From Oscillospiraceae bacterium (lineage in GTDB: Bacteria > Bacillota > Clostridia > Oscillospirales > Oscillospiraceae), in contig JAHHSJ010000002.1 in NCBI GenBank assembly GCA_020025295.1, positions 46,190-110,189 of the forward strand: a stretch of DNA of 64,000 nt, read 5' to 3'. This document shows, in pieces, positions 27,197 through 35,820 of the stretch; position 1 is the first letter of the stretch, and every line of letters starts with the position of its first letter. The notes beneath the pieces are model-generated. The model was not told the origin of the DNA and ran no database searches. It saw only the letters and a program-made list of their open reading frames with translations. The translations under genes were made by a program, and so were the position numbers.

Positions 27197-27382
27197 CCTG
27201 TGAAATACCTCCCTGATCGTCCCGACGCTCCGCCAAAGGACGCTGTTATTTCGTTGTTCTTTCCCTATTATACACGATTCCGCTTCCCATGGCTATTCGG
27301 ATTTTTTCTTCCCGGTTTTTCTCGGCGGTTTCTTCCTCTCCGTTTTGTTTCCAAATGTTCCCGTTTCTTTACCATTCCCTCA

Positions 27383-27411
27383 TTGCTCCCAAGTTCTTTT
27401 TATGGTAGAAT
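27383..27411 (+). promoter_or_regulatory. promoter of the lipoprotein gene
   Basis: TTGCTC (27383-27388) and TAGAAT (27406-27411) are 17 bases apart and read toward the lipoprotein at 27439. Confidence 0.65.
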
Positions 27412-27438
27412 ACAGCCAGTATTTTGGGAGGTGTCACC

Positions 27439-28479
27439 ATGAAACGACTGTTACCCCTGTTTTTGGCTCTGGTCCTGTGTTTTACTCTCACCGGATGCCT
27501 CTCCCGTGAAGAGCAGCAAAACCGCAAGCTGGCTTTGGAGCTGGTCAACGGTTCTTCCTCTGCGGACTACGCTCTGTCCACCGGTGCTTCCTTCGAGGGA
27601 CGCCGTATCTATGAGGACAATTCCGGCCTCATCATCTATCTGGCCGGCATCAAGGGCACGCCCCTCTCCCCTGAGCTGGTTCTGGCTGTGAAAAACGGCA
27701 CCCGGCACGACCTCGGTATGTCCATCATCGGGCTGACCTATAACGACTGGGAGGCAAACGGCTGGGTGGATGGATATGAAATTCCCTCTCACAGTGCGTC
27801 CATCGCCACCGTCCGCTGCGACGACAACTTCGCCCTGCTGAACCTGTCCGACATCCACACTATTTCCGCCCTTCTGACCATTTACACCATGGACGACTAT
27901 GATTCGGTGGCGGAAACCACCATCTCCATTACGCTGGACAACGAGGACTGGGTGGATGACTATCAGGTCACCGGAATTCCCCTGATCGAATCCCCCGACA
28001 TAGACCTCGTTGCCGAGTCCCTGAAGGATGTTTCCGGCAAAGCTCAGCTCAGCCTGTATGCCAACAACCACACCAACCACACCCTTCGCATCTCCTCCTC
28101 CAACACCACGCTGAACGGGGATGCGGTGGAATTGTTCCTCTGGAGCAGCCTTGCCCCCAACGCGCGCCGTCTGTTCAGCGAGGACATCAAGGAGATCGAC
28201 ACCTTCAAATCCATCTCCATCGAACCGGACGACGAGTTGTGCTTCCACTTGCAGATCAGCGACGATGACTCGCTTTCCGTGCTGGACGAAGTGGAGGTTT
28301 CCCTCCGGGGCAGCGATTTCCTCAAGCTGGCGGAGGAAGCCGCCCAGTCCGCTCCGGACGCCACCACGGATGCTCCGGCGGTGGAGCCGTTGGAAGTCCC
28401 GGCTGATGAATCGGCCGCCGATGCAGCCGATGCAGCCGACGCATCTACCGCAGAGTCGGTCAGCGAGTCTGCCGCATAA
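27439..28479 (+). CDS. lipoprotein of unknown function with acidic Ala-rich tail
   Basis: The 346-residue product starts MKRLLPLFLALVLCFTLTGC, a lipoprotein signal with lipobox LTGC, and GGGAGGTG precedes the ATG. The body appears to hold two similar beta-rich halves. Residues about 45-170 (ending TISITLDNEDW) and about 185-290 (ending LDEVEVSLRG) each read as an Ig-like exposed domain. The last 45 residues are Ala/Asp/Glu/Ser-rich with a short repeat of AAD units. It is probably on the outer face of the membrane; no family is recognised. Confidence 0.8.
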   Translation: MKRLLPLFLALVLCFTLTGCLSREEQQNRKLALELVNGSSSADYALSTGASFEGRRIYEDNSGLIIYLAGIKGTPLSPELVLAVKNGTRHDLGMSIIGLTYNDWEANGWVDGYEIPSHSASIATVRCDDNFALLNLSDIHTISALLTIYTMDDYDSVAETTISITLDNEDWVDDYQVTGIPLIESPDIDLVAESLKDVSGKAQLSLYANNHTNHTLRISSSNTTLNGDAVELFLWSSLAPNARRLFSEDIKEIDTFKSISIEPDDELCFHLQISDDDSLSVLDEVEVSLRGSDFLKLAEEAAQSAPDATTDAPAVEPLEVPADESAADAADAADASTAESVSESAA

Positions 28480-28494
28480 CCAAACAGGTCAAAA

Positions 28495-28528
28495 GCCGCT
28501 CAGAGCCAAACGCTCTGAGCGGCTTTTT
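28495..28528. terminator. bidirectional terminator
   Basis: GCCGCTCAGAGC (28495-28506) pairs with GCTCTGAGCGGC (28512-28523), followed by T5 on plus and T4 on minus. It serves both convergent genes. Confidence 0.92.
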
Positions 28529-28532
28529 CAGT

Positions 28533-29138
28533 TCAGTCCTTCAAGCTCAAGTCAAAATCGCAGCAATCGCCGCCCCGACCGATGGTCTTGGTGCGGTTCC
28601 ACTGTAACTTCGGGTGCATATTGCCGTAGCAGGTGTCGTCGGCATTGCAGAAGATGGTGGTCAGTTCCGGACAGACCAAGGCTTCGCAGGTCCGGAAGTA
28701 GGGACAGACCTGCACATCAAATCTCGCCCGGTGCTTGCCCTCCTCGTAATACTTGATTTGGAACCCGGAAGCCTCGTTGTACTTCTTGCTCCCCATGCGC
28801 CGGAACAGGCTGGGGATGGTCCGATACAGGCCCGGAATGTTCAGCAGCTTGCGCATCAGCTTCGCTGGTTTTTCCACAAATTCTTCCAGAATTTCGTCGG
28901 TCTGCCGGAAGGCCTCCTCCTGAGAAAGTCCCTGCTCCTGCAAGGCCCGATACAGTGCCACGCCGCCGTAGATCATGCCCTCGGTGTGCTGTTTCAGCGC
29001 AGGAGGATCGGCCGAATGCTCCTGACAGTACTGATGATACAGTTCTGTGGCACGCTGGGCAATCTGACTTCCCTCCGGCTCCGGGAAATGCCGGTGAGCG
29101 CCGGTACAAATCATCTGAAGCAGCTTTTTCGGTTTCAT
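28533..29138 (-). CDS. L-2-amino-thiazoline-4-carboxylate hydrolase-like protein
   Basis: The C-terminal third (residues about 145-198) has CPYFRTCEALVCPELTTIFC and ADDTCYGNMHPKLQWNRT, ending GGDCCDF. This cysteine-rich pattern matches the ATC-hydrolase family, named for opening a thiazoline ring to make S-carbamoyl-cysteine in Pseudomonas. Most anaerobe members have no tested function. From the ATG with GAGAGGAG upstream it has 201 residues. The N-terminal half is helical. It is convergent with the lipoprotein gene. Confidence 0.78.
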   Translation of the reverse strand: MKPKKLLQMICTGAHRHFPEPEGSQIAQRATELYHQYCQEHSADPPALKQHTEGMIYGGVALYRALQEQGLSQEEAFRQTDEILEEFVEKPAKLMRKLLNIPGLYRTIPSLFRRMGSKKYNEASGFQIKYYEEGKHRARFDVQVCPYFRTCEALVCPELTTIFCNADDTCYGNMHPKLQWNRTKTIGRGGDCCDFDLSLKD

Positions 29139-29225
29139 GGATGCATCTCCTCTCTCGACACAGACAAACTTCGTTGTTGACGGAAGTATAGCACTTCCTT
29201 TGCTCCGAATCCAGTCCATTTCCGC

Positions 29226-29273
29226 AAAAAAGAACACCGCCGTGGGCCTGACCAAGTCAGGCTCACGGCGGTG
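29226..29273 (-). terminator. terminator of the nucleotidyltransferase gene
   Basis: CACCGCCGTGGGCCTGAC (29235-29252) pairs with the complementary run at 29256-29273 with one G-U, followed on the minus strand by TTCTTTTTT. Confidence 0.92.
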
Positions 29274-29291
29274 CAGTCTTTCGTTTTTCGT

Positions 29292-30206
29292 TTAGGGCCA
29301 GAGGGGAGCAGGATAGAGACCGGCCTCTGTCTTGGCAGACATGGCAGCCACCACAGCAGCCTTGTCGTCATGATAGGTGACGCCATACCACTTGTCGGTG
29401 CTGGACAGCACCTTGACGGTGGCCTTTTCGTCCTCCAGCAGCTGACCCACCACCTGAGGCAGCAGGTATTCGCCCTTCATGGGATTGGTCTGGAGTGCCT
29501 TATCCAAGAAAGCAGGGAACTCCGCCCACAGCAGGTCCACCAGCTCCGGCTGGAAGCCCCACATATTCATGCTCACCAGCGTATCGGGGGCCAGTTCGGT
29601 CCAGCTTGCGCCGTCATCCTCAGTATAATGGATGCCGTCGGCATAGGTTTCGATGCGGGTACGCTCGTGAATCTCGGACAGATTGCCCTTCTCATCCATG
29701 GCGCACACGCCACGGGCCACGCTGCCGTGCTCGGTGACGGTATTCTTCAGCAGATAGCCCACCATGCAGTACTCCCGGTCTGCATGAGGCTGGGACAGGT
29801 AGTCATAGAGCTGACGGAAGCATTCCACCCCATAGTAGTCATCCGCATTGATGACGGCAAAGGGTGCGTCGATGACGCCGCGACCGGCGGCAATGGCCTG
29901 ACCGGTGCCCCAAGGCTTGACCCGGTTCTCCGGCACGGAGTAACCCTCCGGCAGATCGTCCAGCTCCTGCAGCACATAGCGCACTTCCATATATTTCTCG
30001 ATGCGGCTGCCCACACGAGCCTTGAACTCTTCCTCAATGGCGTGCTTGATGATAAAGACCACCGTTTCAAATCCGGCACGACGGGCATCGAACACGGAGT
30101 AGTCCAAAATCACCTCGCCGTTTTGTCCCACCGGGTCCATCTGCTTCAGTCCGCCGTAACGGCTGCCCATACCGGCGGCCATTACGACCAAAATAGGCTT
30201 GTTCAT
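29292..30206 (-). CDS. sugar-phosphate nucleotidyltransferase-like protein
   Basis: The N-terminus KPILVVMAAGMGSRYGGLKQMDP is the nucleotide-binding loop of NDP-sugar pyrophosphorylases. INADDYYG supplies the metal-binding aspartate region, and VSMNMWGFQPELVDLL and KGEYLLP follow. I start at MNKPILV, where TGGAGG lies upstream, giving 304 residues. It has no neighbouring sugar pathway genes, so the sugar is unknown; it may form a NDP-sugar for surface glycans. Confidence 0.85.
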   Translation of the reverse strand: MNKPILVVMAAGMGSRYGGLKQMDPVGQNGEVILDYSVFDARRAGFETVVFIIKHAIEEEFKARVGSRIEKYMEVRYVLQELDDLPEGYSVPENRVKPWGTGQAIAAGRGVIDAPFAVINADDYYGVECFRQLYDYLSQPHADREYCMVGYLLKNTVTEHGSVARGVCAMDEKGNLSEIHERTRIETYADGIHYTEDDGASWTELAPDTLVSMNMWGFQPELVDLLWAEFPAFLDKALQTNPMKGEYLLPQVVGQLLEDEKATVKVLSSTDKWYGVTYHDDKAAVVAAMSAKTEAGLYPAPLWP

Positions 30207-30296
30207 ATTTCTTTCCTCCATATGGCGCACAGGGCGCTTGAGTCCTTTGCATTTTACTCTTTCTGTCCAAAAAAGTCAAATTCCGAAAGAAAACAC

Positions 30297-30326
30297 AAAA
30301 AACGCCGGGGTTTTTCCGCCCCGGCG
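30297..30326 (-). terminator. terminator of the AGCS carrier gene
   Basis: CGCCGGGG (30303-30310) pairs with CCCCGGCG (30319-30326), with T6 following on the minus strand. Confidence 0.92.
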
Positions 30327-30338
30327 TTTTCCTTTTAT

Positions 30339-31874
30339 TTACTGTTTTGCTTTTTCGTCCCATGCAGGCACATCAATCCCCACAACCTCAGAGGTAAAGG
30401 GAGTGCCGTCCTTCGCCTCAAAGTGCTTCCATGCCTTCAGCACATAGCGGAAGCCCAGATACAGCAGGGGCAGGTTGCAATAGACCATCAGAATGTTGGC
30501 AAAGTCGCTCAGGTTCCACAGGGCGCTCAGGTCCATGCCGGAAATGTTGGTGATGACACCGAAGGAGATGACCACCAGACAGACCGCACGAATGACATTG
30601 ATGAACACCTTGTTGTCGGAAATACGCTTGGCGCAGATTTCCGTGAAGGACATGAAGCCCAGCAGGCAGGTGAAGGCGAACAGGCCAAAGCACACGCTGA
30701 TGAGGAAGGTGACCAGATTGGAGAAGAATCCGGCGCCGCCGGCCATCGCACCGGCAGAGGTCAGGAACTTATCCAGCTTGCCCAAGGCAAACCATGCCTC
30801 GGTATCGCCGGTCATCCACATCTGACCCATGACCACCACAAAGCCGGTGAGGGTGCAGATGACGATGGTATCCAGGAACACGCCCAGAGCCTGCACGCAG
30901 CCCTGATCGCAGGGATGCTTGGTGTCTGCGGCGGCGGCAGGCATGGTGATGGTGCCCTGACCGGCTTCGTTGCTCATCAGGCCACGCTTGATGCCCTGCA
31001 CCAGAGCCACACCGAAGGCGCCGCCGAACACGGCTTCCGGCTGAAATGCCTGAGAGAACACGGTGCCGAAGAACCAAGGCAGACGGGTGATATTCACCAC
31101 CACCAGCACAATGACGGTGAGCACATAGATGACCGCCATCACAGGCACCATGAGGTCGGTGACCTTGGTGACCTTCTTGATGCCGCCGAAGCTGACCACA
31201 GCGGTAAAGACAATCAAAATCGCAAAGGCGATCCAGTACAGTGCAGAATTGGTGGCAATCTCCGAGCCGGTAATCAGAGAGGCGATGGCGCCCACGGCGG
31301 AGATGGTGTTAAAGCCCTGTGCCGGGAAGCAGAGAAACGCATAGACAATGTACAGCACACTCAGTGCCACGCCGACCCATGCCATGCCCTTCAGGATACG
31401 GCGGCCGTAGTAAGGCATACCGCCCACATACTCGTCGTCCTTCTTCTCCTTGAAAATCTGGGACAGGGTGGCTTCCACAAAGGCCACAGCCATGCCGAAG
31501 AAGGCGGAAATCCACATCCAGAACAGAGCGCCGGGGCCGCCGATGGAGATGGCGCCGGTAACGCCCAGAATGTTGCCCGGTCCCACACGCATGGCGGTGG
31601 ACAGCAGGAAGGCAGTCAGGGACGAAATGCCGGTCTTGGCCTTGCTCTTCTTCAGCAGCGTCAAGCCGTGGCGGAAATACCGCACCTGCACAAAGCGCAG
31701 GCGGAAGGTGAAGAACAGTCCGCTGCCCAGCAGCAGGATGATAGCCAAACTGAAATTGCCCAAAATCGGGATGGAAGCATACCAGTCCAGATTGGTGGGG
31801 AAATCCCAGAACCAGTCGGACACGATCTGGATTTTGCCGCAAATGGCGTTTACGGCGTCAAACAATGCTTGCAT
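30339..31874 (-). CDS. alanine/glycine:cation symporter (AGCS family)
   Basis: AGCS carriers import alanine or glycine with sodium. The 511-residue protein has about eleven helices and the family motifs LAIILLLGSGLFFTFRLRF near the N-terminus, SSLTAFLLSTAMRVGPGNILG, and NEAGQGTITMPAAAADTKHP. Length is a little above average because of an N-terminal extension of about 30 residues. It is divergent from an AraC-type regulator gene, with TATAAT for this strand at 31938-31943. Confidence 0.94.
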   Translation of the reverse strand: MQALFDAVNAICGKIQIVSDWFWDFPTNLDWYASIPILGNFSLAIILLLGSGLFFTFRLRFVQVRYFRHGLTLLKKSKAKTGISSLTAFLLSTAMRVGPGNILGVTGAISIGGPGALFWMWISAFFGMAVAFVEATLSQIFKEKKDDEYVGGMPYYGRRILKGMAWVGVALSVLYIVYAFLCFPAQGFNTISAVGAIASLITGSEIATNSALYWIAFAILIVFTAVVSFGGIKKVTKVTDLMVPVMAVIYVLTVIVLVVVNITRLPWFFGTVFSQAFQPEAVFGGAFGVALVQGIKRGLMSNEAGQGTITMPAAAADTKHPCDQGCVQALGVFLDTIVICTLTGFVVVMGQMWMTGDTEAWFALGKLDKFLTSAGAMAGGAGFFSNLVTFLISVCFGLFAFTCLLGFMSFTEICAKRISDNKVFINVIRAVCLVVISFGVITNISGMDLSALWNLSDFANILMVYCNLPLLYLGFRYVLKAWKHFEAKDGTPFTSEVVGIDVPAWDEKAKQ

Positions 31875-31978
31875 AAGTATCCTCCTTCATAGTCTCTCTT
31901 TCTTTGCGGCAGGAGTCGCCGCACACGCTTACCGTCATTATAGACCGTAGTTTTAGAAATGTATAGGGCACAAATCTC

Positions 31979-32007
31979 TTGAAATCATGCAAAATGTGCT
32001 GTATTCT
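31979..32007 (+). promoter_or_regulatory. promoter of the AraC-type regulator
   Basis: TTGAAA (31979-31984) and TATTCT (32002-32007) are spaced 17 bases. Confidence 0.7.
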
Positions 32008-32028
32008 ATGGTGGAGGAGGGATTTCAT

Positions 32029-32862
32029 ATGCTCTTAAACTCCGAACACGCCGATCAGCGCGGCTATTTACGGGAGCCGATGCGGCTGTTTCATCTGAAC
32101 AACTGCGAATCTGAGGCCATCCCCTACCACTACCACGAATTCCATAAAATCATTCTGTTTCTCTCCGGCACCCTCTCCTACCGGGTGGAGGGCCGCAGCT
32201 ACGAGCTGACCCCGGAAGATCTGCTGCTGGTCCCGGCCCACGCCATTCACCAGCCCATCATCGGCACCGCTCCCTATGAGCGCATCATCCTCTGGATGCA
32301 GCCGGAGCAGCTGGAGACGCGGGGACTGGACGAATGCTTCCGCCTCTGCCGGGAGGAAAACAGCTTTCTGCTCCACCGCAGTCAGTACGACAAGGCCCAC
32401 CTGCTGCCCCTGTTGCAGGAGCTGGAGCAGGGCCGCTCGGACACCGGCTTTGGAGCGGAGCTGCTGTCGGAAACGATCTTTCTCCAGCTGATGGTGTACT
32501 TAAACCGCTCCGTCCAGCGCCGATTCCGCACCGACGCCACCGAGGACCCGGCCCGTTCCGACCCCAAAATCGACGAGATTCTCAACTACATCAACGCCGA
32601 CCTGACCCGGGACCTCAGCGTCAACGCATTGGCTGCCCGGTTCTATCTCAGCCGCAGCTGGCTGATGCACCGGTTCAAATCCATCACCGGCTGTCCAATT
32701 CATCAATATGTGCTGCAAAAGCGGCTCATTCTCGCCGCGCAGCTGCTGCGCCGAGGGGAATCGGTGGGTGACGCCGCCCGGCAGAGCGGTTTTTCCGACT
32801 ATTCCTCCTTTCTCCGCTCCTTCCGGAAGGCCTACGGCCTGTCCCCCAGAGAATTTCACTGA
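32029..32862 (+). CDS. AraC-family transcriptional regulator with cupin sensor
   Basis: I start at the ATG after GGAGGAGG, giving 277 residues. The N-terminal cupin (YHYHEFHKIILFLSG and LTPEDLLLVPAHAIHQP, about residues 25-80) would bind an effector. The C-terminal 100 residues are the two-HTH AraC domain with SVNALAARFYLSRSWLMHRFK and VGDAARQSGFSDYSSFLRSF. Divergent to the AGCS carrier gene, 154 bases apart, so control of that carrier is likely but unproven. Confidence 0.93.
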   Translation: MLLNSEHADQRGYLREPMRLFHLNNCESEAIPYHYHEFHKIILFLSGTLSYRVEGRSYELTPEDLLLVPAHAIHQPIIGTAPYERIILWMQPEQLETRGLDECFRLCREENSFLLHRSQYDKAHLLPLLQELEQGRSDTGFGAELLSETIFLQLMVYLNRSVQRRFRTDATEDPARSDPKIDEILNYINADLTRDLSVNALAARFYLSRSWLMHRFKSITGCPIHQYVLQKRLILAAQLLRRGESVGDAARQSGFSDYSSFLRSFRKAYGLSPREFH

Positions 32863-32879
32863 GAAAGCCCAAGCAAACC

Positions 32880-32920
32880 ACCGGGCGAGCGTCCCTTTGG
32901 GGCGTTCGGCCCGGTTTTTG
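32880..32920 (+). terminator. terminator of the AraC-type gene
   Basis: CCGGGC/GCCCGG outer arms with a CGTCCC/GGGGCG inner stem are followed by T5 at 32915-32919. Confidence 0.85.
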
Positions 32921-33042
32921 TTGTTTTCCCACCCGAAGTGTTTATAATTTCCTTAATTTCCGAAAATCGTGTGAAAAACCCATGATTTTTGTAGTATACT
33001 GTGCCCACAAAACGGATGCAGCTGCTCCGTAAGGAGGTTCCT

Positions 33043-33606
33043 ATGACCTTTCAGTATTTCCTGTTTAACACTTACCCCGGCTACTTTTTGCAGGTCGTCC
33101 CGGTGGCTCTCATCGCCGCCCTGCTCTGCTATGGGTTCCATCGCCATAAGTATCCCACGCTGTCCCGCTCTGCTGCGGTGGGCGCTTCCCTCTTTGTGGC
33201 ATATCTGGCCGCACTGCTGGCTCTGACTCTGTTCATCTCCCAGCTGGGCGACCTGTACTACTTCCTGTTCTACCACTGCCCCAGCGGCCGGGTGTATTAC
33301 TGGGACTTCTCCTACAATCTGATTCCCAACTTCTGGAAACACTTCGGACGGGAACAGCTGGGCAACTTCCTGCTGTTTCTCCCCTTTGGCTTCCTCTATC
33401 CCCTGTTCCACCCGGGAAGCGGCGTGCTCCGCACCCTGCTGTCCGGTCTGGCGGTTTCTCTGATGATCGAACTGGTGCAGCCCGTGATGGGCCGCAGTCC
33501 GGATGTCAACGATCTCATACTCAACGGACTGGGCGTGCTGCTGTCCGCCCTGCTGTTTACCCTCATTCGTCGAATGCACTCCCAGAAAGGAGACGGTGTC
33601 CAGTGA
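33043..33606 (+). CDS. VanZ-like membrane protein
   Basis: VanZ-family proteins are small membrane proteins; one confers low-level teicoplanin resistance, most are untested. From MTFQYFLFNTYPGYF (AAGGAGG six bases upstream) there are 187 residues with about five helices. The hallmark block LGNFLLFLPFGFLYPLF and the later LMIELVQPVMGRSPDVNDLILNG (residues about 145-167) are present. The stop overlaps the metallophosphoesterase start (GTGA), so the two are coupled. Confidence 0.88.
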   Translation: MTFQYFLFNTYPGYFLQVVPVALIAALLCYGFHRHKYPTLSRSAAVGASLFVAYLAALLALTLFISQLGDLYYFLFYHCPSGRVYYWDFSYNLIPNFWKHFGREQLGNFLLFLPFGFLYPLFHPGSGVLRTLLSGLAVSLMIELVQPVMGRSPDVNDLILNGLGVLLSALLFTLIRRMHSQKGDGVQ

Positions 33607-34478
33607 AAGCAAAGCATAAAAAATGGCTCGCTCCCCTGATTGCTCTGGGAGTACTGCTCGCCGTTGTCATCTGGGTCATCTGGAGCAACGTCACCATCAA
33701 AACCACCGTCTGCCACATCCACGACCCCAAGCTGCCCAGCGGCTTCGGCGGCTGCCGCATTGCCCAAATCTCCGACCTGCACAATGCGGAATTCGGAGAT
33801 GATAACCAGCCCCTGCTGGACATCCTCGCCCGGGAAAATCCGGATTTCATCGTCATCACCGGCGATTTGGTGGACTCCAACCACGCCAATCCGGAACGGG
33901 CCCTCAGCTTTGTAGCCCGGGCCGCCGAACTTGCCCCCTGTTACTTCGTCCCGGGCAATCACGAGGCATGGCTGGGAGACGAATATCAGGAGATTGAACA
34001 CAAACTGAAAGCCTGCGGCGTGACGGTGCTGCGCAACGAGGCCGTGACGGTGGAGCGCAATGGTTCCACCATCCAGCTCATGGGAATCGACGACCCGGAC
34101 TTTGTGGAGTCCGGCTCCGGTCTGTTCGACCTGTCCTCTGCCATTCTCGACACCGAGATTTCCCGCATCGGCGGCGAGGACAACTACCGCATTCTGCTCT
34201 CCCACCGTCCGGAAACCTTCTCCGTCTACACAGAGCAGGGCGTCGACCTCACCTTTGCCGGTCACGCCCACGGCGGACAGTTCCGTATCCCCTTTGTGGG
34301 TGGATTGGTTGCCCCCAATCAGGGGCTGTTCCCCAAGTACGACGGGGGCGTTTATTCCGAGGGCGGCTCCACCATGGTGGTGAGCCGTGGTCTGGGCAAC
34401 AGCATTATCCCCGTCCGCATCAACAACCGCCCGGAAGTCGTGATTGCGGTCTTGCACAACGGCCCCGGCGTTTCCTGA
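33603..34478 (+). CDS. membrane-anchored metallophosphoesterase
   Basis: Calcineurin-type phosphoesterases hydrolyse phosphomonoesters or diesters with two metals. A GTG start overlapping the VanZ gene gives 291 residues. One N-terminal membrane helix (about 10-29) is followed by the motif set QISDLHNAEFG, VITGDLVDSN, VPGNHEA, LLSHRPE and FAGHAHGGQFR, complete for catalysis. The anchor places the catalytic domain outside, as in YkuE/YaeI-like lipid A or phospholipid hydrolases; the substrate is unknown. Confidence 0.92.
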   Translation: MKAKHKKWLAPLIALGVLLAVVIWVIWSNVTIKTTVCHIHDPKLPSGFGGCRIAQISDLHNAEFGDDNQPLLDILARENPDFIVITGDLVDSNHANPERALSFVARAAELAPCYFVPGNHEAWLGDEYQEIEHKLKACGVTVLRNEAVTVERNGSTIQLMGIDDPDFVESGSGLFDLSSAILDTEISRIGGEDNYRILLSHRPETFSVYTEQGVDLTFAGHAHGGQFRIPFVGGLVAPNQGLFPKYDGGVYSEGGSTMVVSRGLGNSIIPVRINNRPEVVIAVLHNGPGVS

Positions 34479-34492
34479 CCCACAAAACATAC

Positions 34493-34530
34493 AGCGGCAG
34501 TATCCGATGGTTCGGATACTGCCGCTTTTT
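34493..34530 (+). terminator. terminator of the VanZ-phosphoesterase unit
   Basis: AGCGGCAGTATCCGA pairs with TCGGATACTGCCGCT (34512-34526), then TTTTC. Confidence 0.92.
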
Positions 34531-34544
34531 CTTTGAATGCGTGC

Positions 34545-34580
34545 AAAAACGGCAGACAGAGCTGTTTCTCTGTCTGCCGT
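34545..34580 (-). terminator. terminator of pta
   Basis: ACGGCAGACAGAG (34549-34561) pairs with CTCTGTCTGCCGT (34568-34580), with T5 on the minus strand. Confidence 0.92.
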
Positions 34581-34608
34581 TTGATTGTTTTACTTTGTGT
34601 TGACCCGA

Positions 34609-35589
34609 TTAGGCCAGAGCAGCGGTAATGAGGGCCATCTTATAGACCTCGTCGGCGTCGCAGCCACGGGACAGGTCATTGATGGGAGCGTTCAGACCCT
34701 GCAGGATGGGGCCGTAAGCGGCGAAGCCGCCCAGACGCTGAGCGATCTTGTAGCCGATGTTGCCGGACTGAATCTCGGGGAAGATAAAGGTGTTTGCCTG
34801 ACCGGCCACGGGAGAGCCGGGGAACTTCAGCTGGCCGACCTCAGGGGACACGGCGGCGTCAAACTGCATCTCGCCGTCCACCTTCATCTCGGGGTACAGC
34901 TCCTTCAGCTTAGCGGTGGCGTTGGCGACCTTGGTGACATCCTCGCCCTTACCGGAGCCCTTGGTGGAGAAGCTCAGCATGGCAACCTTGGGGTCAATGC
35001 CGAAAATCTCAGCGGTCTTGGAAGTCTCATAGGCGGTCTCCACCAGAGCGTCCTCATCGGGAGCGATCTGAATGGCGCAGTCACCCATAGCAATGCGCTC
35101 TTCCACGCCGTCCTTCTCACGGATCATGATGAAGCAGGAGCTGACGCTCTTGTTGCCGGGACGGCACTTAATCAGCTGCAGAGCGGGACGGACGGTATCT
35201 GCGGTAGAATAGGTAGCGCCGCCCAGCAGAGCGTCGGCCAGACCCATCTTCACCAGCATGGTGCCGAAGTAGTTGCTCTTCTGCAGGTTGTCACGGCACT
35301 GCTCGGCAGTCATCTTGCCCTTGCGCAGCTCCACCATCTTCTCCACCATGGCATCCATCTCAGGATAGGTGGCGGGGTCGATGATCTCAGCGCCTTCAAT
35401 ATTGAAGCCGCCCTTTGCAGCAGCAGCCTTCACTTCTTCCTCATTGCCCACCAGAACGGGAACCAGATAATCACCGTCAGCAACCAGGCGGGATGCGGCG
35501 GACAGAATACGGGCATCGGTGCCCTCAGGCAGCACGATCTTCTTGGGGTTCTTCTTCAGGGTCTCTACCAGAGTATCAAACAGATTCAT
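34609..35589 (-). CDS. pta: phosphate acetyltransferase
   Basis: Pta interconverts acetyl-CoA and acetyl phosphate, the first step of acetate formation. From MNLFDTLVETLKKNPKKIVLPEG (GGAGGATGG upstream) there are 326 residues, the compact Firmicute type. It carries LVGNEEEVKAAAAKGGF, LLGGATYSTADTVRPALQLI, and SFSTKGSGKGEDVTKV near the CoA and phosphate sites. Acetate kinase is not beside it, so ackA must lie elsewhere if present. Acetate output fits the catabolic island, which yields pyruvate. Confidence 0.96.
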   Translation of the reverse strand: MNLFDTLVETLKKNPKKIVLPEGTDARILSAASRLVADGDYLVPVLVGNEEEVKAAAAKGGFNIEGAEIIDPATYPEMDAMVEKMVELRKGKMTAEQCRDNLQKSNYFGTMLVKMGLADALLGGATYSTADTVRPALQLIKCRPGNKSVSSCFIMIREKDGVEERIAMGDCAIQIAPDEDALVETAYETSKTAEIFGIDPKVAMLSFSTKGSGKGEDVTKVANATAKLKELYPEMKVDGEMQFDAAVSPEVGQLKFPGSPVAGQANTFIFPEIQSGNIGYKIAQRLGGFAAYGPILQGLNAPINDLSRGCDADEVYKMALITAALA

Positions 35590-35820
35590 GAGTACCATCC
35601 TCCAAAGTACAATCATTTCCGACCAGTCAGTCGGCACACTTATTTATAATTTACCACCTTCTCCCACTTTTTTCAAGGGAGAGGAAGAATTTGCCGCAAG
35701 ATACACACTTGTTGTCAGTTTGTAGCAAGTTCTTAATCATTTTTTCTCTCTTTGGGTGTTGTTTGGACAAACTCTTTTCGATATAATGAACTAAAGATCA
35801 TTACATATGGGAGAATGAAC

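Noticed and set aside
29271..31892. 873-residue plus-strand ORF opposite the nucleotidyltransferase and AGCS genes
   Set aside because: Antisense shadow with extreme His/Gln content spanning two terminators and two real genes.
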